Origin: Hetaerina americana
Lineage: Eukaryota > Arthropoda > Insecta > Odonata > Calopterygidae
DNA: 64,000 bases
Assembly: GCA_022747635.1 (NCBI GenBank)
Contig: JAKTNV010000060.1
Coordinates: 341,501 to 405,500, forward strand
Direction of reading: 5' to 3'
A program made the translations under genes and the position numbers. This document shows positions 1 through 12,150 of this stretch, one piece after another. Positions within the stretch are counted from its first letter, which is position 1. The number at the start of each line of letters is the position of its first letter. Below the pieces are notes generated by a model, which was not told the origin of the DNA, searched no databases, and was given only the letters and a program-made list of their open reading frames with translations.

Positions 1-1000
1 TGATGTGAGGGAATCTGGGGACGGGGAGGATGGGTTGTGATGATGGTCTCCTTATGCCTTTTGGAAAGAGATGTAACTCATCGCCATTAATACCTCGTGC
101 TAGATTTAAAAAAAACCTATTATAGTGACGGGGTTGACTTCTGACGCCTAAAAGTAAGTTGAGGGTAACGGTGCCAGGGATCAGGAAGTTTTGACCAGTC
201 CCAAAATTTTGTGAAGTACGTATTAGGGTGTGGATGGATCGATGCTGTGTGGTGGCATAAGGTGAGGTGGTCTCTATGGAATCGGAGGGATTTAATTTGT
301 AAGAAACCCAGTGCCAAATACTTAACATTGAATAAATGGTCTAAAAACATAATTTTATTTAAGTAAATGACGTAACGTTTTTGATTCATGAAGCCTCGAA
401 TCCTATAAATGACTCCATTCAATGAAATGAAACAATAGCCCAAATTGAAATGTTATTAGAGACATTGAGACATAATAACTTCTTTTTTTACGGTTCACTC
501 CTGGTAGAAAAAAACGCCTAGGTATGTATGCTGATGTGAGAGGTAGTAGGGAGGAAAAGTCGCTGTATAGTGGGATAATCAACGATGATAGTGTAGACGC
601 CCTACCCACACCCATTGTGAGTGTCCCTTCCATAACACTCTGGGGCACTTCGTATCATCTTAATAGTAAAGTTGTTCATTTTTATTAAATAAGAGGTATG
701 TGTCTCTGGTATCCACGTATACCGGCGGAGATAATGTTAAGGCGTACGCCATATTTGTGTGCCTGTAGGAAATGAATATTTCCCTTGAATTTATTGAAAA
801 ATAATTATGGTTTATTTTATCAGACTGAGACTGTTAAATTTGACGAAAAACTCGGGTTACGAAACAAAAAAAAATATCCCAAACGCTCACGTTTATGTGT
901 AGATGTAATCTTCGTAACGTGGCGGAGAGGTCATTTGCAAACATGTGCGGTAGCATGTGTGAAGCAAGCCTCATACAAGCACATCGAGCATAGACCGGGT
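1..1000. other. AT-rich DNA, no gene recognised
   Basis: AT-rich, with frequent stops in all six frames. The longest open frames are about 100 codons and show no recognisable domain. I see no tRNA-like promoter, tandem repeat or inverted repeat worth naming. Confidence 0.6.
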
Positions 1001-1490
1001 ATCTATGCGAACGTATGGTTTATCCAAGCAGCCCGTGCAAACGTGGTGCAAATCTCTTTGAATCGGGGGTGGGGGTCACCCATTGTTTTCCCCCCTCCCA
1101 CTTCAAGAGACCAGAGCAATGTTTGCTTTGCTCTTTCGAGACCCCTCCGCTCGTGTGTGATTTTATTCCCGTCGTCCCTCCGCCCACCTCCCCGCGCGTG
1201 ATATTCATGATTCCGAGGGGCGAGATCAAGGGGCGAGGGGTACCGTTCGCCCTCCCCTTCGTCAAATCCTTCCCTCCTCCTTCTGTGCTGCTGACCAGCG
1301 GCCTCCCCAAGGAATCCCTTCCTCTTCGAAGGCACCTTCGCCAAGGGGCCCTCACACTCCTTCGCGGGCATGCTGCTTCGGGGTGTGGTCCGGGATTTAC
1401 TCGAGGTTCAGTTGTCCGCGTGCCTTCTACCGAGTGTCCGCCTTTGTGGAGGGTTAGATTGAAAGTCATGACGTGCAGGAAAATGCTCTG
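1001..1490. other. C-rich CpG island
   Basis: GC-rich, CpG-containing block inside AT-rich DNA, with runs of C/T on the plus strand. Overlapping open frames of 120-160 codons exist on both strands. Their translations are Pro/Arg/Gly/Ser rich with no domain, which is expected where stop codons are rare. It could be an unmethylated regulatory island or promoter, but no TSS signal can be picked by eye. Confidence 0.5.
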
Positions 1491-4338
1491 ACCTCGTAAA
1501 TCCGTTTCGGTGGCTCGTGTCTGCTCGTTGAAATGGCTCGTGATATGGACGGGTTTAAATTGCTGGTTTCACTATAGCCATCTACTTTTTTGCGTTAGTC
1601 GGTTATCGGTTTATTTTGTGTTATTTGCGCCCTCGGCAATGTTTCAGGATGTCCTATTCCGGAATTGGTCGTATTTGGCCCACAGTCAAGCGTAATGGAA
1701 GATGGTGCTCCCTAGTCGCCAATGGATGTATGCCTTCATGAAAAAAGTCGCAAGTTTATTTATCGGTTTGTTTATTTTCCGCGGAAAAAGGGCAGTTATA
1801 GGATTAGTATGTATAGCGTTTCTGAGATTTTTTTCTAAATCTCTTCGCCCACTTCCTTGTTGATTTAGTTTTCATTTCCATACAATCCCTAGCGGTTTCG
1901 TCTTCCAGTACCATTTTCCTTTCTTCCTCTTTTTGTTTTTCACTCATCGTCAGGGTTGGGTAACTGTTAACCTGTCTCAAAGGGTTCTGCATTTATTTCG
2001 ATGACCACAACCTCCACCAACATTTATCTCCTATGTCAGTCTTGGATCTCGTAATGTGCGTATCATATTTATTTTGTGGTAATGATAATGTAATACGGAA
2101 GAATTCAGATGAGAAATTCTATGTAATGTAATTGAATCTCATAGCGGCGGTGAAGAAGCTAACTAGAAAAAGAAATGAGGGAAGGAGTCGCATTTTTACC
2201 CATCGTTTTTCTAGTGTGCAGCGAGAAGACAACAGATTAAATCGATGATAACGCTTTAGACTTCGTATTCATGCGAGCAAAAGAAGAAATTAGCGTATGA
2301 GAGGTGTAAACAAATAATCCTGGAACTGATCGCTATAAATGAAAATGATTTCCTTTTGCCGGCACTTATTTCAAGATTATCATTTATCAGGTTAGCAATA
2401 TTGATTACATTTTCATTTTGTTTATTTGTTTTACTCTTCGTATATGAAAACGTATGATAATTTTTTTTCAGATTTGTATGCTTGGCGTGAAGTTTTGGGT
2501 AAATTTAGCATATACTTACCATTATAAACAAATCACGGCATCACTTTATATTATAAAGGTGATGGTTCATCATATCATTGCATTAATTTGTTTTATAATA
2601 TAATTTCTTGTATAGAAATTACGAATGTGAGCGTTCGTGAGCTGACGTACTAATATTGCTTTCTCTTATAATTGCAGGTGAGTTATCCTTTTTCCACGGT
2701 GGAGGCTTTGATTGGTTTGATGGTGGTGGTGAGTACACTTCCTAAATTTATTGTAGTATTGCGGGCTGATGTTTCCAGTATTTTTCATATTGATTCGCGG
2801 TTATTGTGTTCTCTTTTGATATTCAATTTTCTCCACGAGGCCGGTGCCAGTCTGCTCGATCCTTAGTTGCCCTCTCCATTCGGATGTTTGTTTTTGTGAT
2901 CAAAAGGCGGAAGAGCCCATCTCGCGTTAGGGTATCGGTAATGCTCCCCTAATGCTCGTTCTCGAATGTCCTCCGTGTTCCCTTAGTTGACCTTACCACA
3001 CGCTTGTAAAATTGGGCAAGTCAGGAAAAGTCAACTCCCTTTGGGTTTTCCTGCTAACGTTGATTAGATTCCTGCATGCATTAGGTTGCTTCCTCAACCA
3101 GCACCAAACTACCCCATCCATGAAGGGCATTTGATTTGAATTAAATAGCGCATGTGCGATCCCCGTTGTATTTTATCGTAATCCCAATTTTATTTCAATT
3201 ACAATTCACTCACGTACAGAGTGTGCATGAAAATGAGGTGCTATTGGAATGAAATGTTAACCAGGCCAACAAAATTGATAGTTTCATGTTCTGCCAGCTT
3301 TGCATCTAGCCTAAAGAAATTATATGAAAAGCCAGGGAAAGTGAATGGCTCAATACCCAAAAACTCCCTAAAGTATATTAAATTCTCGTGGCATCTTGTT
3401 GTTCACGGAGTTATAATCAACGGTCATATCACTGTGGGGATGGTCTTTAGCAAACTATCAAGCATTCCCAATCATGTAAGCTGTTTGGCCTATATTATTA
3501 GATATTATCATGAAAAATAATATTTTTTTATATTCCCATATTTATTTCCCTGAATTAGTATCGTCAAGCTTCGGATACATTCTTAGTAATTCGTGGTATG
3601 AAGAATGTTTGCGAAGTGGCTAAAAATTGCAATATTGCTGATAGAGAATATGCTGCTAATCGGAGCATTGTACCTTACGATCATATTAGTCGCACTCACC
3701 GACAATCTAGTTTGCAAATTTGGCACGTTAGGTTTCGTTGAATTGGGAGATCCAGGGAATTCGATCATTCATCATTTGTAGCAACGCCGATCGAAATATA
3801 AAGCGATTAGGAAACTTGGCTGTTGGATCTGTGTACACGCATAGTGTCAATGTGAGCATTGCATCCTGGGTGAGACCCGTAGGCCTTCTAGCTGTAAGGA
3901 ACCTTATTTTGGATTTGAATTTCATACGTTCGTAATAGTTGCCTAATTATTAATGCTTCAAATCGCGTCTACTTTGAAGCTTTGTGATAGGGGACAACTT
4001 AAAGATTTCCCTTCGCGTAAGAGTTGCAAGTTAAAATTCGATTTCTTCATTGTATCCGACGCGTATTTCCTTTAGCTATTCCAAGACCCCCATTCACTCA
4101 AGCATATTTCCGACTCAACTTCTCTTTTGCTCCGCTCCAGGCACCAGTCTCTGTAATTCACTATTGAAAAAATGAAAAAAAGTCTTCCTGTAAAACTTAA
4201 CACTTCGCGGTAGGGGAATGTTGCATGCCCGAGTTTCCATTTCTGTTAGTTGAAGTAAAAATGCTTGGAAATAACGTGCACTTTTTGTTTCCTTGCACAA
4301 TAGGTTACTGAATTTCACCGAAAGGGTAACTAAGCTAT
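1491..4338. other. AT-rich DNA, no gene recognised
   Basis: Ordinary AT-rich sequence with only short ORFs. The single item worth separating is a short transmembrane-like ORF at 3605-3781, listed on its own. Confidence 0.55.
3605..3781 (+). other. Candidate small ORF, 58 aa, membrane-like
   Basis: An ATG at 3605 opens a 58-codon frame ending in TAG at 3779-3781. The translation starts MFAKWLKIAILLIEN and is strongly hydrophobic over about residues 5-38 (Leu/Ile/Ala rich). That would make one long or two short membrane helices. A short polar tail rich in Gly, Glu and Asp follows (LGFVELGDPGNS). The composition is protein-like, unlike most short ORFs here. No family is recognised, there is no visible promoter or poly-A signal, and a chance ORF of this length is common in 64 kb. 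It could equally be an internal exon or nothing. Confidence 0.15.
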
Positions 4339-4364
4339 ATATACAAGTATTTATACTTGTATAT
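4339..4364. repeat. Short perfect inverted repeat
   Basis: Two 12-bp arms (atatacaagtat and its exact reverse complement) are separated by 2 bp (tt). It is AT-rich and may be a chance cruciform. No target-site duplication is evident. Confidence 0.7.
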
Positions 4365-4469
4365 GCATCTAATTAATGCCCACCGAAATGTTATTATCAA
4401 TTAAGGAATGCAACATGGATTTAATATCTTAATAAGATAGCAGAGCATAGCAAAAAAAATATATTGCTC

Positions 4470-4700
4470 AGCGATCTTATTTGATATTGTTCGATATGTG
4501 ATATGATGCGATGTCATGAGATTTGAAGATATTATAATGCTTTTTCATTCGTCATTCGTCGCTATTCTATGGCGATACTCTTCCTCATTCGCTATTGAGC
4601 GATATAGTCCATTTGCATCGCGAAGTCTTATGTACCCACGATTTTGCGATCTGTAATATATGTCGAAATGCGTTATTCATATTCAAATATCGCACAAGCC
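4470..4700. promoter_or_regulatory. CGATA-rich patch, left
   Basis: The block contains repeated gcgat and cgata words, with four exact CGATA/TATCG pentamers, set in AT-rich sequence. Its right end carries tatcgcacaagcc, which recurs in modified form (catcgcacaagcc) at about 5680. The two patches about 1 kb apart therefore look like diverged copies of one repeat. In Drosophila, CGATA clusters bind the BEAF insulator protein and TATCGATA binds DREF. Applying that here is inference only. Confidence 0.35.
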
Positions 4701-5540
4701 CACGGACGGAAGTGGATCACATTAATTTCGAGTTATTTCTTGTCCGAGCGTAGGCATTCAACTTCTCCAATCGCTGTTCGTCTAGTTTCTTCCGAGCGTA
4801 CGAATTGCGCGTTCATCTTCTCCGAAGGTTCCATTCCATCGAAATAGGATCAGTGGTCTCGCGCTTGGTCCATTAAGTCAGTCCTCAGGCACTCATCCCT
4901 TGTTCGTTAGTCGTGGGCCGAATGCGCTCTACGCCGCCCCCTCCCCTCATTCTGCCACATAAATGGTTCTTACTGCAAAATTATATTTCCTTCCGCTCCC
5001 ATAGACCTTCGTCTAAACTTCCGCCATATGGCCGCGAGATGAAAGGCCGGTCGGGCGTGAGGGAGGGAGAAGGAGGAAGGCCCGGCACACAATAATCTTT
5101 AAACCCCCCCTCCGCCTTCCCAATGTGCAAATGGTTTTCTCTTCTCGCTCCATACCCTTCCCTCCAAACAATCTCGCCCCTCCGTAGCTCTTCATCCATG
5201 TGGAGAGGTTTCCAAGCTGAGGATATCCGCGGATCTCTGATTGAGCGCACGTACTCTCAGCCGACGCAACAGCTCGCGGGCGTCGCTTTGTAGCATATGG
5301 ACGAATTTCAGTTTGCATGCAGCTACTCCATCCCCAGCCCGACTGCTCAGTTGGCAGAAGTGTATCGCAATGAGCTCTTAGTGTTCCTTGTCCCGTCAGA
5401 GATTTCTAACATGTTCTTGCACGATTCCAGCTCCCAATATACTTCAGAGTCGCGTGCCGCGGTCGAGTTGTGCCGTGAGCGGCCGAGCTTCAGGGTACGA
5501 CGTTCGGGCAATGCGATAATAAGCCCCCGGGCAAAACAAT
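4701..5540. other. Mixed-composition spacer between CGATA patches
   Basis: The spacer is moderately GC-rich. It includes a local imperfect direct repeat around the word ccgagcgta (about 4743 and 4793), each copy followed by a cttctcc word. Open frames of 60-117 codons are present, none recognisable. It could be the interior of a repeat whose ends are the two CGATA-rich patches. Confidence 0.35.
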
Positions 5541-5664
5541 ATATCGAATTGCGATATAATTCGAGATGGATATCATGTGTTAATAATCAATATCGTCCAT
5601 ACATATCGCGAATTCAATATATCGACAATTTGGCGATATGCAATTTATAATGCAATGCGATATT
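5541..5664. promoter_or_regulatory. CGATA-rich patch, right (seven CGATA/TATCG words)
   Basis: Seven exact CGATA or TATCG pentamers fall within 121 bp, starting at 5542 (TATCG), 5563-5567 (CGATA), 5591, 5604, 5620, 5634 and 5658. Random sequence would give roughly one per 500 bp. The words occur in both orientations, as in clustered insulator or promoter-proximal binding sites. Alternatively this is a decayed satellite or transposon end, because similar words fill 4470-4700. The enrichment is directly visible. Function is inferred. Confidence 0.4.
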
Positions 5665-5699
5665 CTTGCTCGAACATCGCACAAGCCGGAAGTCTATGG

Positions 5700-6890
5700 C
5701 ATGGCTCTTATCCTGTCGGAAGTCTTTCCCATGAATTTTAACCAGGAGTTCACGTGCGAGTAGGGATATGACGGGGGTCCACAGTTAAAAGTCTAACGGA
5801 CTTACCGCTGATGTGCCCGGAATATCCGTGTTTTATCGGTATCCATTGTGTGTAGTTATATCATGGCGGGAATACTAAAACCGTGAAATCGGGAAAATCT
5901 GTGGTTCATTGGGAAAATTTTCAAAATTACCGTCAAAAATTCCTTTGCGAGGATGAAAATAAATAAATGCCCATGGGCCGCAATTTAAAACAAATATCGT
6001 TCATGTATTCGCATGATTGGTCGTGCATAAAATATGAGAATTTGGACAGTCGTTATCTAAATTGCATTTAATACGAAGTTCACCACACATTCTCCTTTCT
6101 GGCATATGATTTAATGTCTAGATCAAAGAAGCTGTTTTCCCCAATAGCCAACTTAACTACTTTCAATTCAGAGATTCTCAAACCATCGTCCCCTTGTCAA
6201 ATGCTGTTATCAACGAGTTAGCTGTTCTATTCTCGTTGGTAACGCAAATGCGACCCAAAAATAACGTGGAAAGAATTTTTGCAACTTGCTTATATCTCTA
6301 CCCCGATAGACTTTCATCACAAAAAGCATCCCACTGTAGCATCCTATGCTGTGGTGGCTGGATAATTTTATCGTGTTCCAAGAAGACGCGGAATTCCGTT
6401 ACCAGTTAAAAGCTGGGGAATTGGGTTTGGCTTCGCGGTCGCCACCCCGAAATGTAAGATATACTTTTCAGGTTCTAGCTCAGCCTCTCCCGATGTGATT
6501 CGGAAAATTAAATATTTAGCGACTCAATTTCCAAATCCATTCGCTGGGGTATTTAAACTGTGTGTCAAGCATTTATTTCGTCACCAAATTCGAATATATA
6601 GGCGCGCTCACTGATACGGTTTTTGGGCACTCAGAATGGGAGTCGATATCGACGGGTCCCCAAAACATACCCCCCTCTAATAATTTCATCGACCGAGAAG
6701 GTGATTACCATTCGGAGCCCTCTTGATGCGCTTCGTTTGACAATTTATTGTGTTTACTTGGATCTTAATCGCTTCTCTGTAAGGCTCACCTTAATCAGCC
6801 CATCGACAAAATCCCGCCGAGGTGTAATCCACGTGTCAACATGAGATTATAATGAACTCGACGCCCACAGGTTTTAAAGAGTTTTGTGCG
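5700..6890. other. AT-rich DNA, no gene recognised
   Basis: No recognisable coding sequence, repeat or RNA signal. Short ORFs of about 70 codons only. Confidence 0.55.
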
Positions 6891-8210
6891 CCGCAAATTA
6901 AGGTGTTGCCCGCCGCCGTTTTTCGAGGCAACAATCATTTCGCCGTCGCGAGTGATTTATCACCCGCTGCCGATGCCCGCACCTGATTGGCCGATCGGAA
7001 AATCTTCGGCAAATCCGAGAGAGGTGGGTGCGGCTGGGGGGTGAATGGATGGGAGGGAATCGCTCGGCCCCGGCACTGCCCAAACGCCGCTTCCCCATCC
7101 TCTCCTTTCCCACCCCCCGCCAAAGCCCCATCCGTCTCTGTCCACATACCTAGCCATTCCCCCGGAACGGCTGAACCTTCTAAATCCGCCACTTTAACAC
7201 GGGTTAACTCCTCTGCCCCCCCACACCCCCTCCCACTACTCCTCCTCCTCCCGGGCCACCATGTCCCCCCTTAGCCCCCCGTCCGCTTAGTATTCCCCCC
7301 CTGGCGGTCCTCTCCCGTCCCCGGGATCATCGCCTGCCTCCGAACGGAACGCGGGCGCATCAATATGACAAAGTGCCCCCGGGTCCTAATCCCCGGTGAT
7401 AGTCAAGACCCCTCCGGCCCCCCTCCCCCTTGGCCTGCCCCGCATCCACTGCCACCCCATCTCTCTCTCACGCCGTCGGAGGTGCGATAATTGGTTCAGC
7501 TGGTGCGGAGGCTGTGCACTCATCAATAGCTCGTTGGAGCTGCGAGGGCAACCTGCCTTCCTCGACCGCGCCCCCACTTCCCCCTTCGTCTCACATTCCC
7601 CGGCCTCTCCCCCCTTCAGAGGACGGAGTGGGAGGGGGGCGGTAGGGGATTTGCCGAGTTTTTTTTTCTCGTAGGGGGAGGGCACGAAAACTGTAAACTC
7701 CTCCTCCTCCCCGCCACCCCCCGTAGCTTGTTACTCGCAAATGGCTTGTGGGAATTTATCGTGATGCAAGCCCGCGCCTTCGCCCGGGCTTCCCCGGTGG
7801 ATTTTCTTCGGCTTGCTCCGAGGTTGAGAGATATGCTGTAAGGGATTCTCCGCGATCGGGGTGGGGGAGGAGGGGGCGCGTTTGTTTAGGATTTTTCCTC
7901 GCCGCCGAGAGGGTGAGCGGAGGGTACGGGGGTGGGCGGGTGTAAGGAACGTGGTCTTGCTGGAGTGGGAAGGAAATTCATTACTCCCTCGCTCTCGCGC
8001 GTGCACAGGTGCCGAATTTTCAAATCCGGCACGGCCTCAGTTTGCTGGGCCATTATAGGATGTCTGACCCACTGCCTCTATTGTGCGCGTTCAATTATCG
8101 TGCGACGTGGGAGAGTGGGGTGGTCGGAGGGGGTCTGGGCCCATTTGCATAAGGCGGAAGTGGATGAGAGGCGGCGGGCTCGCGGGCGTGACGTCATGAA
8201 TCCCCTACTA
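6890..8210. other. Large CpG island, C-rich on the plus strand
   Basis: About 1.3 kb of GC- and CpG-rich DNA. From about 7080 to 7460 the plus strand is dominated by C and CT runs (ccccccca, ctcctcctcctcc). From about 7610 to 7930 G-rich words appear. ORFs of 60-130 codons on both strands are low-complexity. The shape fits a regulatory island or an unannotated promoter/first exon, but no conserved coding motif or clear splice-bounded exon is visible. Confidence 0.5.
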
Positions 8211-9417
8211 CCAAGAGAAGCCCTAAAGATGGTATTCATCGCCTTGATGCTATGGTCAGTGTGTTTCCGAGTTGTAATATGCAAGGTGGGAATGTCCACT
8301 CGAGCTGGAATGTTCAGGTATAAATGAGGCCAAACCATTCTAGCCGATGGAAGTAGAGCGGAAATAAGGAAGCATGTTAAAATAATATGAATTTTCAATG
8401 GGAAACATCCGGTGGTGAGTGAGTAAGAGTTACAAGATTGTCTTATTTTTCTAATCCGCTATGTCTCTAGTGGTATATTTAATAGTTCCATTACATTCGC
8501 GAGGAAAGGAGCATGGAAATAATGGCATTGGAGACTTGTGTGTTTATAGTTGAAGGTTTGATTGGTATAAATATTCAAGTAACTCATCAGAAATATCCTT
8601 GGTCTAAAATATAACGTTATTATTTTTCTATTATTTTCCATTTGAACTGTTTTTCTTATAAATAGATCTTTAGGGGCAATTTCACTAAAGAGAATTTTCT
8701 GTTAATTGATTGTGGTGTTAAAATTGCGGCAACATCCCTTCAGTTCATGCAGTATGTATGTGAGTCTGTGTGTGTTTGTATGTATGTATGTAAGGTCTTG
8801 AATAAAAGTGGCAGCACCAGTCCTTGGACCACGATAACTGCCATTATCATCATAAATGGTTATGAAATGCAGGAAGAAAATTTGATTACAATTGCTGTGT
8901 TTGCATATAGGGTAGTTCTCCTAAAGTTTATTTAGATGTGGAAAATTGACCCAGGGTCTTTCGGTGTATTTTTTAACAAATTTATTTAATATGATGAAAA
9001 TAAATGGTTCGTACTTGATTCAATTCGTTCAGGAACCTATTTTGAAAGGTAGCTGTAATATAATAACCTTGTATAGTCGTTCAGTCTAAAATCAGCAACA
9101 TTTATAGGCTACAATCAATGGAAAGATTCGACGCAGCTTACTGCTTGATTATTCAATTTTCTTGACTTGTCAGGCTTTTGTAGTTATTTTTTGAATTGCC
9201 GTCAAGGGTGATGGTATTGGCCAAAGTATGGGATGTTAAACTCGTATTACATTTAGTTAAAATATTTTGCCCACAGCGGTATATCCGGGCTAATAGAATT
9301 TTATTTATCCGATAGGACATTTGGGAACAAAGCGTGCAGGGCTAGATTTTTGTGAATAAAATCAGTGAGGTTTATTAGATACTTATATTTGAATTCGTTA
9401 CTTTGTTTGGTTTAAAG
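8211..9417. other. AT-rich DNA, no gene recognised
   Basis: AT-rich with no recognisable gene. It contains a short imperfect TG/TATG simple repeat at about 8752-8791. Confidence 0.55.
8752..8791. repeat. Imperfect TGTATG simple repeat
   Basis: A run of tatg, tgtg and tgtatg units with a few interruptions. It is a low-order microsatellite. Confidence 0.7.
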
Positions 9418-9725
9418 GCTGAGGATCGAGATGGTGCGGGGGCTAACGCACTGGCTTCCCACCCTGAGGGCGCGGGTTCAAATCCCGGCGGTGTTGAATA
9501 TTTTTCATAGGTCTCTCGATCCCTACTCGAGGTGCTTTATGGAGGGCACTTTGAGTGAGTACGCCGTCCGTCGGATGGGACGTTAAACTGCGGACCCCTT
9601 GGCGCCTTTCGTAAAGAGTAGGCTAATGCCGACGCCGGGTTTCTCTCCACCCTTCATCCTTTCCTGTCCATTCCTAATGGCACAAATGACCTTAGCTGTC
9701 GGTCGCCTCCCCTAAAAACTACTAC
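9418..9725 (+). mobile_element. tRNA-derived SINE, family A, copy 1
   Basis: The head is tRNA-like. It has an A-box region with a run of purines and taacgcactgg, then a B-box gggttcaaatccc at about 9474-9487. The body carries gagtacgccgtcc, a gggacgttaaac word, and a 24-bp stretch at 9620-9643 (core gccgacgccgggttt) that is identical in the copy at 33.4 kb. The tail ends in the simple repeat actactactact. Polymerase III internal promoter, conserved body and microsatellite tail are the hallmarks of an arthropod SINE. It would be mobilised in trans by a LINE. Length about 300 bp, apparently full length. No clear target duplication was found by eye. Confidence 0.85.
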
Positions 9726-10500
9726 TACTTGGTTTAAGGGCAATATATAATGCATTCTGAATTAATCTTTTACGTATGTGTTCAAAATTGTTGAATTCTG
9801 TTATTTCTTTGTTCTAATCAAGAAATAAGGTAGAGTTTTCATTGCATTGACATTTCATTGGAATGAAGAGCATTAAGGATGGCAACGGATACATATGTAT
9901 AAATCAAAGTATTTGATGGGCCAACGAAACGTTTTGGTCAAATGTGGGAATGTTTCAAATTTGTTGTGATTCAATCACAAAAAAACGACTTACACGTTGA
10001 ATATTTGTCTTAATTATACAGCAGTGTGATAAGAAAAATGTTAAAATTCCGGAAATTCGGGTAATGACTATTTATATCAAGGGAAATCTCTCTGGAAGTG
10101 CATTTCCTGGAAAAGGTTCAGGGAAAACTTTTCCCATTAATTTGCCTATTATCGTTTGCATTCTGAAATTATACGCCTCCATTTGAGTGTTTCTTTGGTC
10201 GCAAACTCAGATTATGCGGCAGTATTGATATTTCGTTTTGAGTGATTTATTTCTTTTTCACTTCTTATCGTTCTTCCTTCACGTGTAGGAAGTAATTTTA
10301 TTTTCATTTGTTCGGCTTCTAATGTACCAATGAATGCACTTCCGGCGAAATTTTCGGCCGAAAGACTTCCTTAAGCTTGACTTTACTGTTTCCAAGCGTA
10401 AACGGATCTCCTCGGTCATGTGATAATCCCGTCACACTCACTACTTCATCGAAGCCGTTTCTAACGTGTTTTTATCCCCTTGCCAACCAAGTTAGTTCGC
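9726..10500. other. AT-rich DNA, no gene recognised
   Basis: No gene or repeat recognised in this stretch. Confidence 0.55.
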
Positions 10501-10800
10501 CCAAGGCATAGGGGCTCCCAACGTGGGCAGTCGCATGTCATGTGACCGCGACCCAAACTCACCGACTTCCCCTCGCATGTCCACCGCCGTCCCTTTCACC
10601 CAGCCGGGTCCATCCCCCACCCTCGCTCCTCACCCATTCCCCCTCACGATCTCCACTCCTCGTCACTTCTCTCCCCGCGCACCTCCCAATCGCATTCGTC
10701 TCACGCCCTCGATGTGTCGCCGGGCAACCTGGGGTCTGCGCGACCACCCGCGCTCGAGGGGTACATCTATTGTGAATTGCAGTGAGGGGTAGGTGAAGGA
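10500..10800. other. C-rich CpG island
   Basis: Short C-rich, CpG-containing block. Frames of 60-90 codons on both strands are Pro/Ser/Arg-rich and featureless. Confidence 0.5.
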
Positions 10801-10809
10801 TTCATATCC

Positions 10810-11235
10810 GAACTGGAAACTACTGCGTCAGTTTGCCTATTTAAGAAGTGTGTTTGAAGGTGGGGAAAGTAGTACGGAAATTAAAAGAAAACTTGGGTGA
10901 GGGAAAGAAGCATTTGCAAAGTGGACTTAGGTGAATACATGGGCAACGAGCATTGATGTAGGGGAAAGATAAATGTAAACTTGTGCATGGAGCGTGCAGT
11001 GTTGCACGGATCAGAAACTTGGTCGTCGAGGCAAGAGGATTCGCGTAGACGGAAGATTTTTTAGATTTTGGTCTGGAGGTGGGGCTTAAGTGAAATGGAC
11101 GGAAGAAAGACGATGGAAGAACATCTAGTCATGGTAAAGGGAGGAGAAGAAAGACGGCTGGAAAATGGATCCAGGAGATATTGGGCGCAGGCAGGCGTAA
11201 AGGCGGGCGGCGTTGTAACACCAGTCACGGTTAAA
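10810..11235 (+). pseudogene. Non-LTR retrotransposon RT C-terminal remnant, degenerate
   Basis: Three-frame reading of the plus strand gives pieces of the region C-terminal to the catalytic core of insect LINE reverse transcriptases. In order these are YLRSVFEGG..STEIKRKLG (10838-10897), VLHGSETW followed by RQEDSRRR (10996-11055; family pattern LYGSETWTL..ED.RR), and LVWRW..SEMDGRKTMEEHL..V..GEERRL (about 11070-11165; family pattern WVWRRM..ISWTDRKTNEEVL..VGEERTLL). Frameshifts and in-frame stops separate the blocks, so the copy is dead. No RT catalytic core or endonuclease is visible upstream. It is a 5'-truncated LINE fragment of the same broad family as the copies at 15.5, 28.1 and 37.8 kb. 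The family motifs come from general knowledge and the subfamily is not assigned. Confidence 0.75.
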
Positions 11236-12150
11236 GGGAAGGAGAAATGAAAACTTTGACTAGTGGTGTGTTTTAATGCGTCGGTATTACGTTCTACTCA
11301 CGTCTTAATCGCGAATAGTGCGAGTGGAAATGTAGTCCGTGAATTCGTCCGTCATGCAGTCTCTCTCTCTCGAATTTTTTTCGCAAAAATAGGGAGTCAG
11401 TTTTGTTTTGCTGGATCATTAATAATCCCCTCGACGTCACCGGTGAGCCAGGTAACATCCAATGCTCTTGCATTACATTTTATTTCTTAGAGGGTCCCGC
11501 CCTCAGGTATTAATTGACGTTTCGTCTACTTAGAAGCAGTTGTTCTCGAGACGGACGAGTTTACTCTGTATTTTTTTTTTCAATTTTTGGGTAATGTTTC
11601 CTGAGATGGATCCCCAATTGCCAGTAGAATATTCGATGACTTGTCTTGATGATGTCTTAACTTGAGAGGTCCCTAAGTAGAATGCTTGAATCTGGGAGCG
11701 CTGAGATTTAACCCGAACCGTCTGCATAAGGAGTGCAATACATTTAACTAACACATCAACCCGATACCCTCCGTGATATTTAAACTTGTGTCAAACAACT
11801 TATTTTATGTAGCCTTTAAATGACAGGATTATATATATGAAGAAAGCACCCAATGGAATAATTTCGTTGCATGTTTATTTATTGGCTTTGTAATACTGAT
11901 CATCCTATAGGTTACCTATATCGACACCATGACTGAGGCCCTTAAAAACTGTGCGCTCCTTGTTGCCTTTGTTGGAGTGGACTTCAGTCGACGTATAGTT
12001 TATTTCTACCCCTCTCCAGTGTCAAAATTCTTCCCTGGTTTTGGAAAATATCCGCCTTGGTGCAAATTGCCTCACCTCTCATTGGTCACCCCTGGGCTAC
12101 TTCCGCGTCACGGTTTGAGAAAAGGTTCCCCGTACCCCTAGTATATCCGA
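11236..12150. other. AT-rich DNA, no gene recognised
   Basis: Short ORFs only (up to 75 codons). No repeat or RNA gene recognised. Confidence 0.55.

Noticed and set aside
5297..5650. 117-codon plus-strand ORF next to the CGATA cluster
   Set aside because: No domain, and its 3' third is the CGATA-rich patch itself.
9418..9500. Functional tRNA gene
   Set aside because: The B-box is perfect, but the acceptor stem fails and the body matches a second dispersed copy, so it is a SINE head.
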